Shown here piece after piece: positions 53,210 to 62,958 of a DNA stretch of 64,000 bases. The DNA is from CACKLF01 sp002725175 (GTDB lineage: Bacteria; Pseudomonadota; Alphaproteobacteria; Rhodobacterales; Rhodobacteraceae): assembly GCA_002725175.2 (NCBI GenBank), contig PBQX02000116.1, forward strand, positions 14,703 to 78,702. Direction: 5' to 3'. The position numbers were made by a program, and so were the translations under genes. How positions within the stretch are numbered: the first letter of the stretch is position 1; the number at the start of each line of letters is the position of its first letter. The notes under the pieces were generated by a model, which was not told where the DNA came from, made no database searches, and was given only the letters and a program-made list of their open reading frames with translations.

Positions 53210-55936
53210 ATGAAATTTCACTTNGTTTTAAAGTCAACTCTGCCTGTTATCCTTACTTTTCTTTTTCTTTTCTCTGAATCTGCTCATGCTTCAAATTATG
53301 ATCCAAAGATTGAAGAACTTCAAAGAGCTTTGATTCTAACTGGTTTCAGTCCTGGTAAAGCGGATGGTCTTTGGGGTGGGCGAACTGAAGGTGCATTAAA
53401 GAAATTTTTTGATAATCAGGGACTGGAATTAGAATCAGTAGATTACGAAAACGCAGTACAATTGATTTTTACTCTCTGGAATAAACAAAGGGAAGCTGAT
53501 GAGAGAAATGCCGATTACCTTCAAGAAAAAGTTACCTTAGATGATGCGAGACATTTGTTAGAGAGAGCTGGCATAGGGGCAAATATTAATGACCTAAAGA
53601 AAGTCATAGGTCTAAAACGTTCAGAGGCTGTAAGTCATATCATAAATGAAATTCGCACTGAAAGTTGGCTTCCTTTGCCAAAATTTCTTGAAGGGCCGAA
53701 TCCAGCCTATTGGATTGATGGCGATTTAAATAGTGAAGAAGAGCAGGCTTTTCGTGTGGCGCGAGATCGAGAAATGAATGAATATAGGCTTTGGTGGGTG
53801 AGGGAGATCATAGAAACACCATCGCCCCAAACTGAACGTTTAGTTCTTTTNTGGCATAATCACTTTGTGTCAGCATATTCTGCCATAAATGAACAATCAA
53901 CGTCTATAGCCAGGCAGAATATGATGTTTAGGGAATTAGGAATTGGTAATTTCAAAATATTAACCAAAGCAGTAATCCGTGACCCNGCCATGTTGAATTA
54001 TCTTGATAATGATAGGTCCGAAAAGGGAAAGCCAAACGAGAATTTGTCTCGCGAATTAATGGAATTATTTGTTCTGGGAGAAGGGAATTATTCTGAGAAA
54101 ACAGTAAAAGAAGGCGCCCGAGCTTTAACAGGGTATTCTGTAAATGAATTGAGAAATACCTCGTTTTATTTTAACGGCTGGAATCATGATGATGGAACAA
54201 AAACCATTTTTGGAAAATCAGGGGATTTTAATGGCGATCAATTTGTCGACTTATTATTTGAACAACCGGAATCGTATGAGTTTATTGTCAGAAAATTTTG
54301 GAGACATTTTGTTTCGGAAGTCATTGAAAATAATGATGAGATTTCAGAAATTTCCAAAAAATTTAAAGAAAGTGATTTCGATGTTAGGACTCTTTACAGA
54401 GCTATTTTGACATCAAAAGCTTTTTGGAGTCAGAAAACTCGTGCAACAATAGTAAAGTCCCCTGTTGACTTTTTATTGGGTACCATTAGGTCAACAGGAT
54501 TTCTGCCATCAGATTGGGCTTCTTTGCCAAACAAATTAGCTATGTTAGGGCAAAATTTATTCGAGCATCCTAATGTAGCAGGTTGGTCAGGTGGTCAGAG
54601 TTGGATTACGCCATCAGGCCTTTTAAACAGATCTTATTTAGCCAAGAATTTCTTTTCTTCATTAGGCTCTGAGGTAGAAAATATGGTTAATTCAACTGAT
54701 GTNCCAACTGAAATGACAAAAAGGTCGATTACGCTTCGATATGCTTCTGAAGATTATCAGGGGCCATCACTTTTCGAAATTCGTTTAAAGAAAAACGGGA
54801 TAATTTATGCTTCTAAGCATAAATCAAAAAATGGGCACGATACTGAAAAGTTTGGNAGAATTGAAGAGGATTCCCAGCTTCCTTGGCAAACACTGAATCT
54901 AAATATTGAAAATGATAAAGAATTTGACACTGTGGAGGTAGCTTTTCTTAATGATCACTGTTGTGGACCGGGTGGAAGCCAAGGTGGTGATAGAAATTTC
55001 TTTGTTGATTGGATCAAGGTTGATGATGACTTATTTCTTGCTAGCAGTGGTACTCAGCATGGAAATAATTGCAGTAGTAAAGGTGGGAAATTGTACTGTT
55101 CTGGGTGGGTGCGAATGAAAAAATCTATTTCATTGGAGGAAGATAGCAATAGACATGGGTCTGACTCCAATATGAAAGATAAATTGTACGTAGAACGGGT
55201 AGGTTTAGCCTGGATGAACCGTTTTAAAAAGAATAGAGACTGGAATGACATTTCAATAAATCTTTTAAATCCCTCCTTTAATAATATTCATTATAACGCT
55301 CTTAGGATAAAATTTGTCAGGAGAAAAAATGATGATATATTTTTAATGTTGTCATCAGATGNTTGTTATCCAGACTGCTTCAGAAATGAATGGCCTCAGA
55401 GGACACATAGGAATAATAAACCGCCATTTCAAAAAGATATAAAAATCTCATTAATTCGAAGAAATGATCAGGATCATGAAGCACATTACTGGGGTTTGAC
55501 TGAGGTAGACAGAAAGTTTGTAGATGCCTTATGGGCATCATTCCCTCAAATGTTAGAGGAGTTAAAGAATGGAAGGAAATGGAAAAGGGCAGTGGAAAGG
55601 AAGAGGACTGAAGGTTGGAAGGAAACACTAGATTATGTTTTAAAAACATTGCCAAAAACCCGATATGTGAAATCAGCAGGTTCAAATCCTTTAATAGTTC
55701 GACCACAAAGCGAAAATGCAAGTATGATGGCAATGATGGGGGCAATAGATATGTCTTACCCATACCCTGCAGGTGCNAGGCCAATAACTAGCCTTGCTGA
55801 AATAGGAAAGTCATTTGAAAGGGAATATTTTTCAGCATTGCAGAATNTATTTTTAGCCACAGATCCGGTGATTGTTGCCAAAAACAGTAAAGATATTTCT
55901 GAAATAATTACTGATCCCGTTTATAATTTGAAATAG
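53210..55936 (+). CDS. Exported DUF1800 protein with peptidoglycan-binding domain and CBM60-like module
   Basis: The 908-residue protein starts with a signal peptide (basic MKFH, hydrophobic core, cleavage after AHA near residue 27). Residues about 30-85 form a peptidoglycan-binding domain type 1 (EELQRALILTGFSPGKADGLWGGRTEGALKKF). Residues about 105-480 are DUF1800: LLERAGIGANINDL, WHNHFVS, PNENLSRELMELFVLGEGNYSE, LTGYSVNE, NVAGWSGGQSW. At about 508-605 a CBM60-like beta module follows (DYQGPSLFEIRL, then VEVAFLNDH and DRNFFVDWIKV). The tail to 908 is unassigned. Total length is about twice the usual DUF1800 protein. It is followed 10 bases later by a DUF1501 gene. Function unknown; an envelope or matrix glycan-binding role is inferred. 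Confidence 0.85.
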   Translation: MKFHXVLKSTLPVILTFLFLFSESAHASNYDPKIEELQRALILTGFSPGKADGLWGGRTEGALKKFFDNQGLELESVDYENAVQLIFTLWNKQREADERNADYLQEKVTLDDARHLLERAGIGANINDLKKVIGLKRSEAVSHIINEIRTESWLPLPKFLEGPNPAYWIDGDLNSEEEQAFRVARDREMNEYRLWWVREIIETPSPQTERLVLXWHNHFVSAYSAINEQSTSIARQNMMFRELGIGNFKILTKAVIRDXAMLNYLDNDRSEKGKPNENLSRELMELFVLGEGNYSEKTVKEGARALTGYSVNELRNTSFYFNGWNHDDGTKTIFGKSGDFNGDQFVDLLFEQPESYEFIVRKFWRHFVSEVIENNDEISEISKKFKESDFDVRTLYRAILTSKAFWSQKTRATIVKSPVDFLLGTIRSTGFLPSDWASLPNKLAMLGQNLFEHPNVAGWSGGQSWITPSGLLNRSYLAKNFFSSLGSEVENMVNSTDXPTEMTKRSITLRYASEDYQGPSLFEIRLKKNGIIYASKHKSKNGHDTEKFXRIEEDSQLPWQTLNLNIENDKEFDTVEVAFLNDHCCGPGGSQGGDRNFFVDWIKVDDDLFLASSGTQHGNNCSSKGGKLYCSGWVRMKKSISLEEDSNRHGSDSNMKDKLYVERVGLAWMNRFKKNRDWNDISINLLNPSFNNIHYNALRIKFVRRKNDDIFLMLSSDXCYPDCFRNEWPQRTHRNNKPPFQKDIKISLIRRNDQDHEAHYWGLTEVDRKFVDALWASFPQMLEELKNGRKWKRAVERKRTEGWKETLDYVLKTLPKTRYVKSAGSNPLIVRPQSENASMMAMMGAIDMSYPYPAGXRPITSLAEIGKSFEREYFSALQNXFLATDPVIVAKNSKDISEIITDPVYNLK

Positions 55937-55946
55937 AGGNCGGAAT

Positions 55947-57146
55947 ATGGATAGAAGGACAGCTTTAAAGATACTTACGGCGGGACTAATGATTCCTGTT
56001 GTTCCTATTAAAATAGCGCACGCAGCAAAAAAATCAGGGCGGAGATTGGTTCTTATAGAGTTGTCTGGTGCCAATGACGGACTGAATACCGTAATTCCCA
56101 ATAAGGACCACCGTTATAAGGAATTAAGNCCAAATATAGGATTAGATAAGTCAGAAACTATTTNGCTTTCAAATGATTTTGGGCTTCACGAAGCAATGGA
56201 GCCAATGGNGCGAATTTGGGAATCGGGTGAAATGGCTGTTGTCCATGGACTGGGCTATCCAGGCGCCAATCGTTCTCATTTCAAATCAATAGCTCTTTGG
56301 GAGACTGGGGGAGATGGAAATGTTTCTGGGCGNACAGGATGGTTGACTGAGGATGTAGAGAATTTGCCTGGTCAAGAGCAACTGGAAGCNCANGGTATTA
56401 GTNTAGATGGTGGNATGGGTATTTTTTCTTCCCCATCTGGNGTGTGGCTTTCAATGACTTCAGCTCANCAGTTTATGGAATTAACGTCNGANGANGTTCC
56501 TAANATGAAAACTGAAAATCAGGCCTTGCAAATGCTTCTTGATAGGGCNCANACTCTGAATTCCTCCATGGAGTCTATTTCAAGAAAATTNAANAAATCA
56601 NATGCGCGCGAGTTTAGAATAGANGGAGGAGATNTNGGNGCTCAGTTTTCTAGNGCNATTTTGTTGATAAATGCTGGCATTAATTCCCCNATATTGAAGG
56701 TAAAAATTGGAGGNTTCGATACNCANGAAGGGCANCCTTGGCGNCANAGAAATAGATTGCGNAATTTAGCTAGAGCGACNGCAGGNTTTTCCAAAGCNCT
56801 TAAACAGATAAATCAGTGGGATAANACCTTAATAATGACATATTCTGAATTTGGNAGNAGGGCNGCNGAAAATTATACNNANGGAACNGANCANGGTACT
56901 GCNGCCCCTCATTTTCTTCTTGGAGGTNCNGTAAAAGGTGGTTTCTGGGGAGTTCATCCTGATTTNGGAAANTTAAATGANGGTGATATGATTTTTACNA
57001 TGGATTATAGNTCTGTATATGAAAGAATTCTGAGTGACTGGTTTATGCTGNNGGAGAATAAGTTTTTNAAATTTCGTAACGATGAATTAAAANATATNTT
57101 TCGGAATTCCTNAAATCGTCANTTATGTCGCAAACATTATAGATAA
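55947..57146 (+). CDS. DUF1501 domain protein with twin-arginine-like signal
   Basis: This 399-residue DUF1501 protein begins MDRRTALKILTAGLMIPVV, a short twin-arginine-type signal (RR at residues 3-4, hydrophobic stretch, AHA near 26). The body has LIELSGANDGLNTVIP, VHGLGYPGANRSHFKSIALWETG and MTYSEF.R...EN near the C-terminus, the blocks of the alkaline-phosphatase-like DUF1501 group. N bases from 56129 on obscure about 80 residues, most at third codon positions. It is co-transcribed with the DUF1800 gene, as is usual for this pair in Proteobacteria. Confidence 0.85.
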   Translation: MDRRTALKILTAGLMIPVVPIKIAHAAKKSGRRLVLIELSGANDGLNTVIPNKDHRYKELXPNIGLDKSETIXLSNDFGLHEAMEPMXRIWESGEMAVVHGLGYPGANRSHFKSIALWETGGDGNVSGXTGWLTEDVENLPGQEQLEXXGISXDGXMGIFSSPSXVWLSMTSAXQFMELTXXXVPXMKTENQALQMLLDRXXTLNSSMESISRKXXKSXAREFRIXGGDXXAQFSXXILLINAGINSXILKVKIGXFDXXEGXPWXXRNRLXNLARAXAXFSKXLKQINQWDXTLIMTYSEFXXRXXENYXXGXXXGTXAPHFLLGGXVKGGFWGVHPDXGXLNXGDMIFXMDYXSVYERILSDWFMLXENKFXKFRNDELKXXFRNSXNRXLCRKHYR

Positions 57147-57200
57147 CTTTTTGCNNNNANTNTTNTATAGNTNTTCNGTTGATNGNAGTCNNCTTNNATT

Positions 57201-58094
57201 ATGNNAAAANTATANTCNAATCTTTTTTGTATATCCTCAATGATATTATGGGCNGCCAGTTTTCCAGCTAANGACATATTNCTTNAGATATGGGACCCAT
57301 TGTTTTTGTATGCNTTCGGTCTTGTTATCGCNTCAGTAATNACATTAGCCATNTGGTTGACATTTGAAGGCACTAAAGAAGTGAAAAAATTCCCCTGGCT
57401 TCAAGCCATTATAATAGGTGGTATTGGTTTTGGNNNAGGGGGNNGNTTTTTCATTTTTGCACAAAGTTTATCTGGCGCCGTTACTGTAGCCATAGCAGCA
57501 GCGTTTATGCCAATTTTTGCGACAATGATTGAAATAATTATGGATGGGAGGTCTCTTAATATCAGATTTATTGTAGGTGTTTTTATTTCTATCCTAGGAG
57601 GGTTGGTTATGACTTTGGGTTCTGGCGGTGGAGGCTATAATGCCTTGGGCCTACTGATTGCGCTACCTGCAGTCATTTTGTTTGCATGGGCCTCACGTCA
57701 AATCACAAAAAGTTTACCAGGCTTTAGCAACCTTGCACAAGGATCGATATCAATTCTTGGAGCTGGATTAGCTGTTAGTATCCCATATTTTGCTTTAAAT
57801 AATGGAATTGATATGGGTCAAATCTTAAAGTCTCTGGATATTTCTCAAGTTTTATGTATTCTGATTTTTGCAGCGACTGGCATTTCTATTTCTCAAGTAT
57901 TATGGATAAAAGGTGTTTCTCAGCTAGGCATTGCAATGGCCTCAATTCATATGAATTCCGCCCCGTTTTACGTTATGCTCTTTGTTTTTCTACTTGGAGG
58001 TTCATGGATATGGGTACAGTTTTGGGCGTTAATTTTAGTTGTGATAGGAGTTTTATTAACCCAAATTGAGAATTCAAAATTCATTAGAATTTAA
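57201..58094 (+). CDS. EamA/DMT family transporter
   Basis: The 297-residue drug/metabolite transporter has two EamA repeats. The first has ISSMILWxASFPA and VTVAIAAAFMPIFATMIEIIMDG; the second has GVSQLGIAMASIHMNSAPFYVMLFVFLLGG. About ten helices are visible. The start ATG lies in an N-rich region so the first residues are uncertain. The 54-base gap before it (57147-57200) is too N-rich to read. Substrate unknown. Confidence 0.78.
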   Translation: MXKXXXNLFCISSMILWXASFPAXDIXLXIWDPLFLYXFGLVIXSVXTLAXWLTFEGTKEVKKFPWLQAIIIGGIGFXXGXXFFIFAQSLSGAVTVAIAAAFMPIFATMIEIIMDGRSLNIRFIVGVFISILGGLVMTLGSGGGGYNALGLLIALPAVILFAWASRQITKSLPGFSNLAQGSISILGAGLAVSIPYFALNNGIDMGQILKSLDISQVLCILIFAATGISISQVLWIKGVSQLGIAMASIHMNSAPFYVMLFVFLLGGSWIWVQFWALILVVIGVLLTQIENSKFIRI

Positions 58095-58104
58095 ATAATT
58101 AAAA

Positions 58105-58950
58105 CTAGTTTGTAGTTGCCCAGATTTTTTCTATCCAAGACTTAATAGTAAGAGATTCTTCCCATCTATTCGACATTTCCTTACCTAATTCGTTTGTCAT
58201 TGCATATTCTGGGGGACCTAATTCACAAAGGAATAAGAAATCTCCTTCAGAATTTCGCTTCTTCCAACTGTGCACCCCTTCTCTCCACCAGTCCTTAAAT
58301 AATTCTACCCATTTTTGATTTTGCGGAAAATGTAACTGAAGTTGAATTTGTTGGCGGCTTGCAACTCTGCCTTGAAAGCTATCTGATCTTTCAATTATTC
58401 TTGAAATTAAGTTTAAGTCTCTGGCGCCTAAAGGAAACCAAAACTCTCGATCGACAACATAATGAGACAGGTCTGCACACAAACGCATTTCAGGAATTGC
58501 ATCTAAGAGAAGGAGAGTTGAATAAAGGTCATTAGTTATGCAATTTCTATGTGTCTCAAACTGGATTGGCATTCCTATTTTTTCTGACATTTCCAGCCAT
58601 GCTCTAATAACCGGAATCATACCATCAACTGACAAAGGAGTTACTTGACCAATGACGTCAACAAATGGAGATCCAAAATCTTTCGCCATTTTTAAAGTGT
58701 CTTCAAAAGAAGAAACAGTTTTAGGAAAGGCAACTATTAAAGGCGTAAGGTCATTTCTTTCTAGATAAGGCCTAATAGCATTTGCCTCATTTACATCGCT
58801 AGCGCCTAAATCCAAAGCAAGTCCCGCAAAACCCCCATCCTTAACTTTTAAGCAAATATCTTCGTGTGATAATATATTTCCGGTATTGTCATGAGGTTTC
58901 ATAGACCAAAGAGACGTATAGATTTGGAGCCTTTGCTTATTTTTTTTCAT
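58105..58950 (-). CDS. Sugar phosphate isomerase/epimerase-like TIM barrel
   Basis: The 281-residue protein resembles xylose isomerase-like TIM barrels. Metal-binding acids are in QFETHRN, CADLSHY and FLCELGPPEYA, in the usual order. Its ATG overlaps the desaturase stop (ATGA). These enzymes isomerise or epimerise sugars and polyols, and some act on lipids or vitamins. No sugar transporter or kinase is near, so the substrate cannot be predicted. Confidence 0.7.
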   Translation of the reverse strand: MKKNKQRLQIYTSLWSMKPHDNTGNILSHEDICLKVKDGGFAGLALDLGASDVNEANAIRPYLERNDLTPLIVAFPKTVSSFEDTLKMAKDFGSPFVDVIGQVTPLSVDGMIPVIRAWLEMSEKIGMPIQFETHRNCITNDLYSTLLLLDAIPEMRLCADLSHYVVDREFWFPLGARDLNLISRIIERSDSFQGRVASRQQIQLQLHFPQNQKWVELFKDWWREGVHSWKKRNSEGDFLFLCELGPPEYAMTNELGKEMSNRWEESLTIKSWIEKIWATTN

Positions 58951-59930
58951 GCTTCTAATTTTATAGGTTTCTTATTATCCTTGCTAGAAATAACCCAGAC
59001 TTCATTTTGTGGCCACTTACTTTCATCTTTTTCGAGAAGACGAGAGATAACTGAAAACTGGAATTCTAGCCAACCCATAGAATGTACAGGTCCAGACACC
59101 TCTTCTACTTTTTTATTTAAATGTTTTAATTTCCAAAAAGGAACTGATGGAAAGGTGTGATGTGCGGTGTGGTAAGGCATCTGCCAGCATAGCCATTTAA
59201 AGAAAAAATTTGTTCTAGTGGACCTTGTATTTTTTAAAATATCATCTTCATGAGATAATCCTAAATGTTCTATAGTATTTTGGAGTTGGTGAATTGGCTT
59301 CGTTAAAACCATTGGTAGAACCCAAAAATAAATAGCAAACAGGTTTTGAAAATACAAAGAAACAATAATAATAGTAGCATACCCTAAGAGATGAATTTGG
59401 GATTCTAAAATAACCTTTCTTTCTTGGCTTTTAAAGATGTAGGGCTCAATGATTTTTCCTAACGCTCGCCTAAGAATTCCCACCCATCTGTTCTTCCAAT
59501 AAGTAATTCCAGATAGCCAAAGTAAATATGACTTCAACGTGAAAGCTTCTCTGGCCAGCTCTCCATCCTTTTCCCAATTTTGAGTAAATTTATGATGGGC
59601 AAAATGCATAATTTGGTCAAAATCTCTGGGAAAAAACATAAAAAATCCAATTACTCGGCCAAAGAATTCATTAATAAAGGCAGTTTTGAATACCGTGGAA
59701 TGGGAAAGTTCGTGTTGACCAGCATATAAAAAATTAATCAAAACACCCAGAATAAAACCACTTGAAAGACACCACCAAGACCCAAGGAGATGGTAATGAA
59801 TTAATCCAACAATAAAAATTGAAAGGAAATGGCTTATAAGTTGAAAAAATCCTGCGAAATTGGACTTTTTATTTAAAGCTCTTAATTCATCAGGCGTTAA
59901 GATATTCCTTCTTGAAAAACTTTCTTCCAT
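58947..59930 (-). CDS. Fatty acid desaturase family protein
   Basis: This integral-membrane di-iron enzyme of 327 residues carries the three histidine boxes GQHELSHS (about 92-99), HFAHHKF (about 128-134) and HTAHHTFP (about 256-263), with two hydrophobic hairpins between. The order and spacing fit acyl-lipid or acyl-CoA desaturases, and also beta-carotene ketolase/hydroxylase-like members. It lies 22 bases after the MetE-like gene and overlaps the next gene, so the three form one transcription unit. Confidence 0.82.
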   Translation of the reverse strand: MEESFSRRNILTPDELRALNKKSNFAGFFQLISHFLSIFIVGLIHYHLLGSWWCLSSGFILGVLINFLYAGQHELSHSTVFKTAFINEFFGRVIGFFMFFPRDFDQIMHFAHHKFTQNWEKDGELAREAFTLKSYLLWLSGITYWKNRWVGILRRALGKIIEPYIFKSQERKVILESQIHLLGYATIIIVSLYFQNLFAIYFWVLPMVLTKPIHQLQNTIEHLGLSHEDDILKNTRSTRTNFFFKWLCWQMPYHTAHHTFPSVPFWKLKHLNKKVEEVSGPVHSMGWLEFQFSVISRLLEKDESKWPQNEVWVISSKDNKKPIKLEA

Positions 59931-59952
59931 CTACTTATCCTTTATAAAACAT

Positions 59953-61074
59953 TTAGGTATTCACTCCCCCCCAAATGCTTTCCGCAGTTTTTACTACCAG
60001 ATCCAACTTACGCTTTTGATCGTCAATTGAGAGATCATTTCCTTCTTCGGTAGACGAAAACCCGCATTGAGGGGCTATTCCTAGCTGTTCCATTTCTATG
60101 AAATTCGACGCTTCTTCAAATTTACGTTTCAGATCATCTAAATCCTCTAAGTTTCCAGATTTTGTTGTAATGAAACCAGGCAAAACTCTTTGGTTTCCCT
60201 TTGGTAAAAGTCTGAGTGGCTCTAACCCACCGGCTCTTTCAGTATCATATTCCATGAAAAATACGTCAACTCCAGTCATATTAAAAACGGCATCTGCAGC
60301 TGGATCGTAAGCACCTTCTGCGGCATAGGTGGATCGGAAATTTCCTCTGCAAAGATGCATCCCGATTGTCATATCTTGTGGTCTGTCTACTATTGCATCA
60401 TGCATCATTTTTGCGTACCGGTTTATAAGATCATCTGGATCCATTCCTTCGGCTCTTTTAGCTTCTCTATGATTAGGGTCACATAAATAAGCAAAGAAAA
60501 TGTCATCCATTTGGAGATATCGACAACCTGCATTATAAAAAGCGGAAACAGCTTTTTTATATGTTTTGGAAATATCTGAACATAGGAGGTCAAGGTCCTT
60601 ATATTTTTCAGGATGTATGTCAGATAAAGCGGTTCTAAAGTGACAACTACTTGGCCCCGGTATTGAAATTTTAGGGAGCATATTTGTATTTTCAGCTACA
60701 AATTTATAATGATCAAGCATTGGATGATTATCTGGAAAATCAAGGGAACCAGTTATTGTAGGAAAAATAGGTCTTAGCTTCATTCCAGAAAACTGTACTC
60801 CCTCTTCACGCTCTACTAGATCTAATCCGGTCAAGCCACCCATGAAATCATAATGCCAAAATGAACGCCTCGCCTCGCCATCAGTAATGGCAGATAAGCC
60901 TGCATTTTCCTGCATTTTTATATTATCAATGATTGCTTCATTTTCTATTATTGTTAGCTCCTCGCGGGATATGGATTCTTCATCGAAAAACTTTTTTCTT
61001 GCAACTTTTAGTTGGTCTACTCTTAACAGGCTACCAACGTGGTCAGCTCTAAACGGTGGTTTTAATTTCGACAT
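59953..61074 (-). CDS. Cobalamin-independent methionine synthase-like protein (MetE C-terminal type)
   Basis: The 373-residue protein resembles the isolated C-terminal catalytic domain of MetE (YxjG-like). It has PPFRADHVGSLLR, SISREELTIIENEAI and ITDGEARRSFWHYDF, and zinc ligands in IGMHLCRGN (His and Cys) and APQCGFSS (Cys). The MetE N-terminal half is absent, as in archaeal MetE and YxjG families. It could transfer a methyl group to homocysteine or another thiol; related domains act on epoxides with coenzyme M. It heads an operon with the desaturase. Confidence 0.82.
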   Translation of the reverse strand: MSKLKPPFRADHVGSLLRVDQLKVARKKFFDEESISREELTIIENEAIIDNIKMQENAGLSAITDGEARRSFWHYDFMGGLTGLDLVEREEGVQFSGMKLRPIFPTITGSLDFPDNHPMLDHYKFVAENTNMLPKISIPGPSSCHFRTALSDIHPEKYKDLDLLCSDISKTYKKAVSAFYNAGCRYLQMDDIFFAYLCDPNHREAKRAEGMDPDDLINRYAKMMHDAIVDRPQDMTIGMHLCRGNFRSTYAAEGAYDPAADAVFNMTGVDVFFMEYDTERAGGLEPLRLLPKGNQRVLPGFITTKSGNLEDLDDLKRKFEEASNFIEMEQLGIAPQCGFSSTEEGNDLSIDDQKRKLDLVVKTAESIWGGVNT

Positions 61075-61195
61075 TTTGTTCCCTTAGCTTATAAGAATTA
61101 CTATACCTAAATTAGCAATTGTTAAACTATAGTATAAATGGTTTGATATGCTTCTTAAAGTTTTTATTTAGCGATTAGAAAAAGCAGGACGGAAT

Positions 61196-62047
61196 ATGGA
61201 AATGACAGGCGTCAATGTTGATCAAAGAAAATTTTGGAACGAATCAAAAGGGAAATCATGGGTAGAGCTTCAACCTAATATTGATGAATTATTCAAACCA
61301 ATAAGTAAAAAAGTGATAGAAACTTTAGATGCACGGCCAGGTGAAAAAATTTTAGATATTGGCTGTGGTACCGGAGGTATGAGCTTTAATCTTTCTGAAA
61401 AAGTCGGGCAGAGTGGACTTGTGTGTGGGTATGACATTTCTCAACCAATGCTGGAGTTTGCGGAAAAAAGGAGAAAAGAAAGAAACCTATCAAATATTAA
61501 TTATGTAGAGGCAGACCTTCAGACACATAAATTTAATGGTGATATATTTGATGCTCTTTTTAGTAGGTTTGGAGTTATGTTTTTTGAGGACCCAGTTGAA
61601 GCATTTAGGAATTTAAGGAGGGTCGTTAAAAAGAACGGAAGAATAGTTTTCGTTTGCTGGGCAGAGCGTCTAGAAAATGACTGGATAGATCTTCCTACCG
61701 CTGTTGCATCAAGATTCTTAGAGCTTCCTCCAAATCCACCTGAGAAGTCACCAGGGCCATTTGCGTTTGAAGATAAAGCTTATGTAAAGGGAGTACTGGA
61801 AGAATCAGGCTGGTCTAGTGTGAATTTCGAAAATTTTACTTGTTCTCATTCATCTGGCCCTACTTTGGAAGAAGCGGCACGGTTTCTTGGTAAAATGGGT
61901 CCAATGTCTGGACCTGTCGAAAAGGCTGGAATAGAAACCAGAGAGAAATTTTTTTCTGCATTAGGTCAAGAGTTAGAAAAGTTCAAAACGGACCAAGGAG
62001 TTATGATGAATTTTAGTACTTGGATAGTTAGTGCTGTAAACCAGTAG
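61196..62047 (+). CDS. Class I SAM-dependent methyltransferase
   Basis: The 283-residue protein has the SAM-binding fold: motif I ILDIGCGTGGMSFNL, the acidic loop GYDISQPML and VEADLQ, then a VFVCWAERLENDWI segment. The layout is UbiE/Coq5-like. The start ATG at 61196 has CAGGACGG just upstream; MTGVNV three codons later is the alternative. It converges with the CobW gene with one base between the stops. The substrate is unknown. Confidence 0.82.
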   Translation: MEMTGVNVDQRKFWNESKGKSWVELQPNIDELFKPISKKVIETLDARPGEKILDIGCGTGGMSFNLSEKVGQSGLVCGYDISQPMLEFAEKRRKERNLSNINYVEADLQTHKFNGDIFDALFSRFGVMFFEDPVEAFRNLRRVVKKNGRIVFVCWAERLENDWIDLPTAVASRFLELPPNPPEKSPGPFAFEDKAYVKGVLEESGWSSVNFENFTCSHSSGPTLEEAARFLGKMGPMSGPVEKAGIETREKFFSALGQELEKFKTDQGVMMNFSTWIVSAVNQ

Positions 62048-62048
62048 G

Positions 62049-62957
62049 TCAGCTAACTACAAAACCATTCATTAATTCTGCTAATTTTTTGGTATTAATT
62101 CTATCCTTCAGACCAATCACAACTATTCCACATTCTTTTATTGCCTGAGCGGGACATATGTAAGATCTTTTGCCAACGGTTTGAATAATAAATATTGAGC
62201 CGTCTTTTGAACACAAAAATCCTTTTGCTCGAATAATATGATTTTTTTCAGATATTAAAAAATCAGCAAGTTTTTCAATATTAAATTTTTCGGCACTTTT
62301 ATAATAAAAGCTAGAATATAGTTCTTCCGGGTTATGGAGCTCTAGTATATCTTCAGTAAAGTTTTCTGGGTCAAAAGATTTAAAAATTAATTCGCTTTCC
62401 AGATTGCCAAATTCAGCTAAAACTATTTCGGCTTTTGAGTTAATTTCTGAAATAAAATCCTTGGTTTTTATAACTTTATCCTCAGTAGAAAGATCTATTT
62501 TGTTCATAACAACTAAATCCGCTGAAAGTAACTGGCGCAAAATAGTATCTGAGAGATACTGATCATCTTTTAAGGAAAGAAGTGTGTCGGTATCTACTAG
62601 AATAATAATACCAAAAACTGTTAGATTGGGAATAAGAGCAACTGAGCTGGCCACCATAGAGGGCATAGCTACTCCACTAGTTTCAATAAGGATGTGATCA
62701 ATAACTTTGCCGCTATCACCTAACTCTGAAAGAGTCTCAGTAAGGGCATCGCCATAACTACAACAAATACAGCCTCCCGCTAAACTTATTAGATTTTCAT
62801 CTTTTGCTTCAATTAGATCTTCATCAATTGGAAGGTTTCCAAATTCGTTAACAAGTATAGCAATTTTCTTCTCTTGGTTTTTTCTTAACAGTTGGTTTAC
62901 AAGTGTTGTTTTTCCTGTTCCCAAATAACCGCTAAGAATAGTAACGGGAGTGTTCAT
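62049..62957 (-). CDS. CobW/COG0523 family GTPase
   Basis: The 302-residue GTPase carries the Walker A motif GYLGTGKTT, the metal-binding GGCICCS (CxCC), switch residues ILVNEFG and the guanine motif NKID. The C-terminal domain is shorter than in CobW. COG0523 members deliver zinc or other metals to metalloenzymes. Because its start is one base from the end of a metal-dependent amidohydrolase gene, metal insertion into that enzyme is plausible but inferred. Confidence 0.87.
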   Translation of the reverse strand: MNTPVTILSGYLGTGKTTLVNQLLRKNQEKKIAILVNEFGNLPIDEDLIEAKDENLISLAGGCICCSYGDALTETLSELGDSGKVIDHILIETSGVAMPSMVASSVALIPNLTVFGIIILVDTDTLLSLKDDQYLSDTILRQLLSADLVVMNKIDLSTEDKVIKTKDFISEINSKAEIVLAEFGNLESELIFKSFDPENFTEDILELHNPEELYSSFYYKSAEKFNIEKLADFLISEKNHIIRAKGFLCSKDGSIFIIQTVGKRSYICPAQAIKECGIVVIGLKDRINTKKLAELMNGFVVS

Positions 62958-62958
62958 A

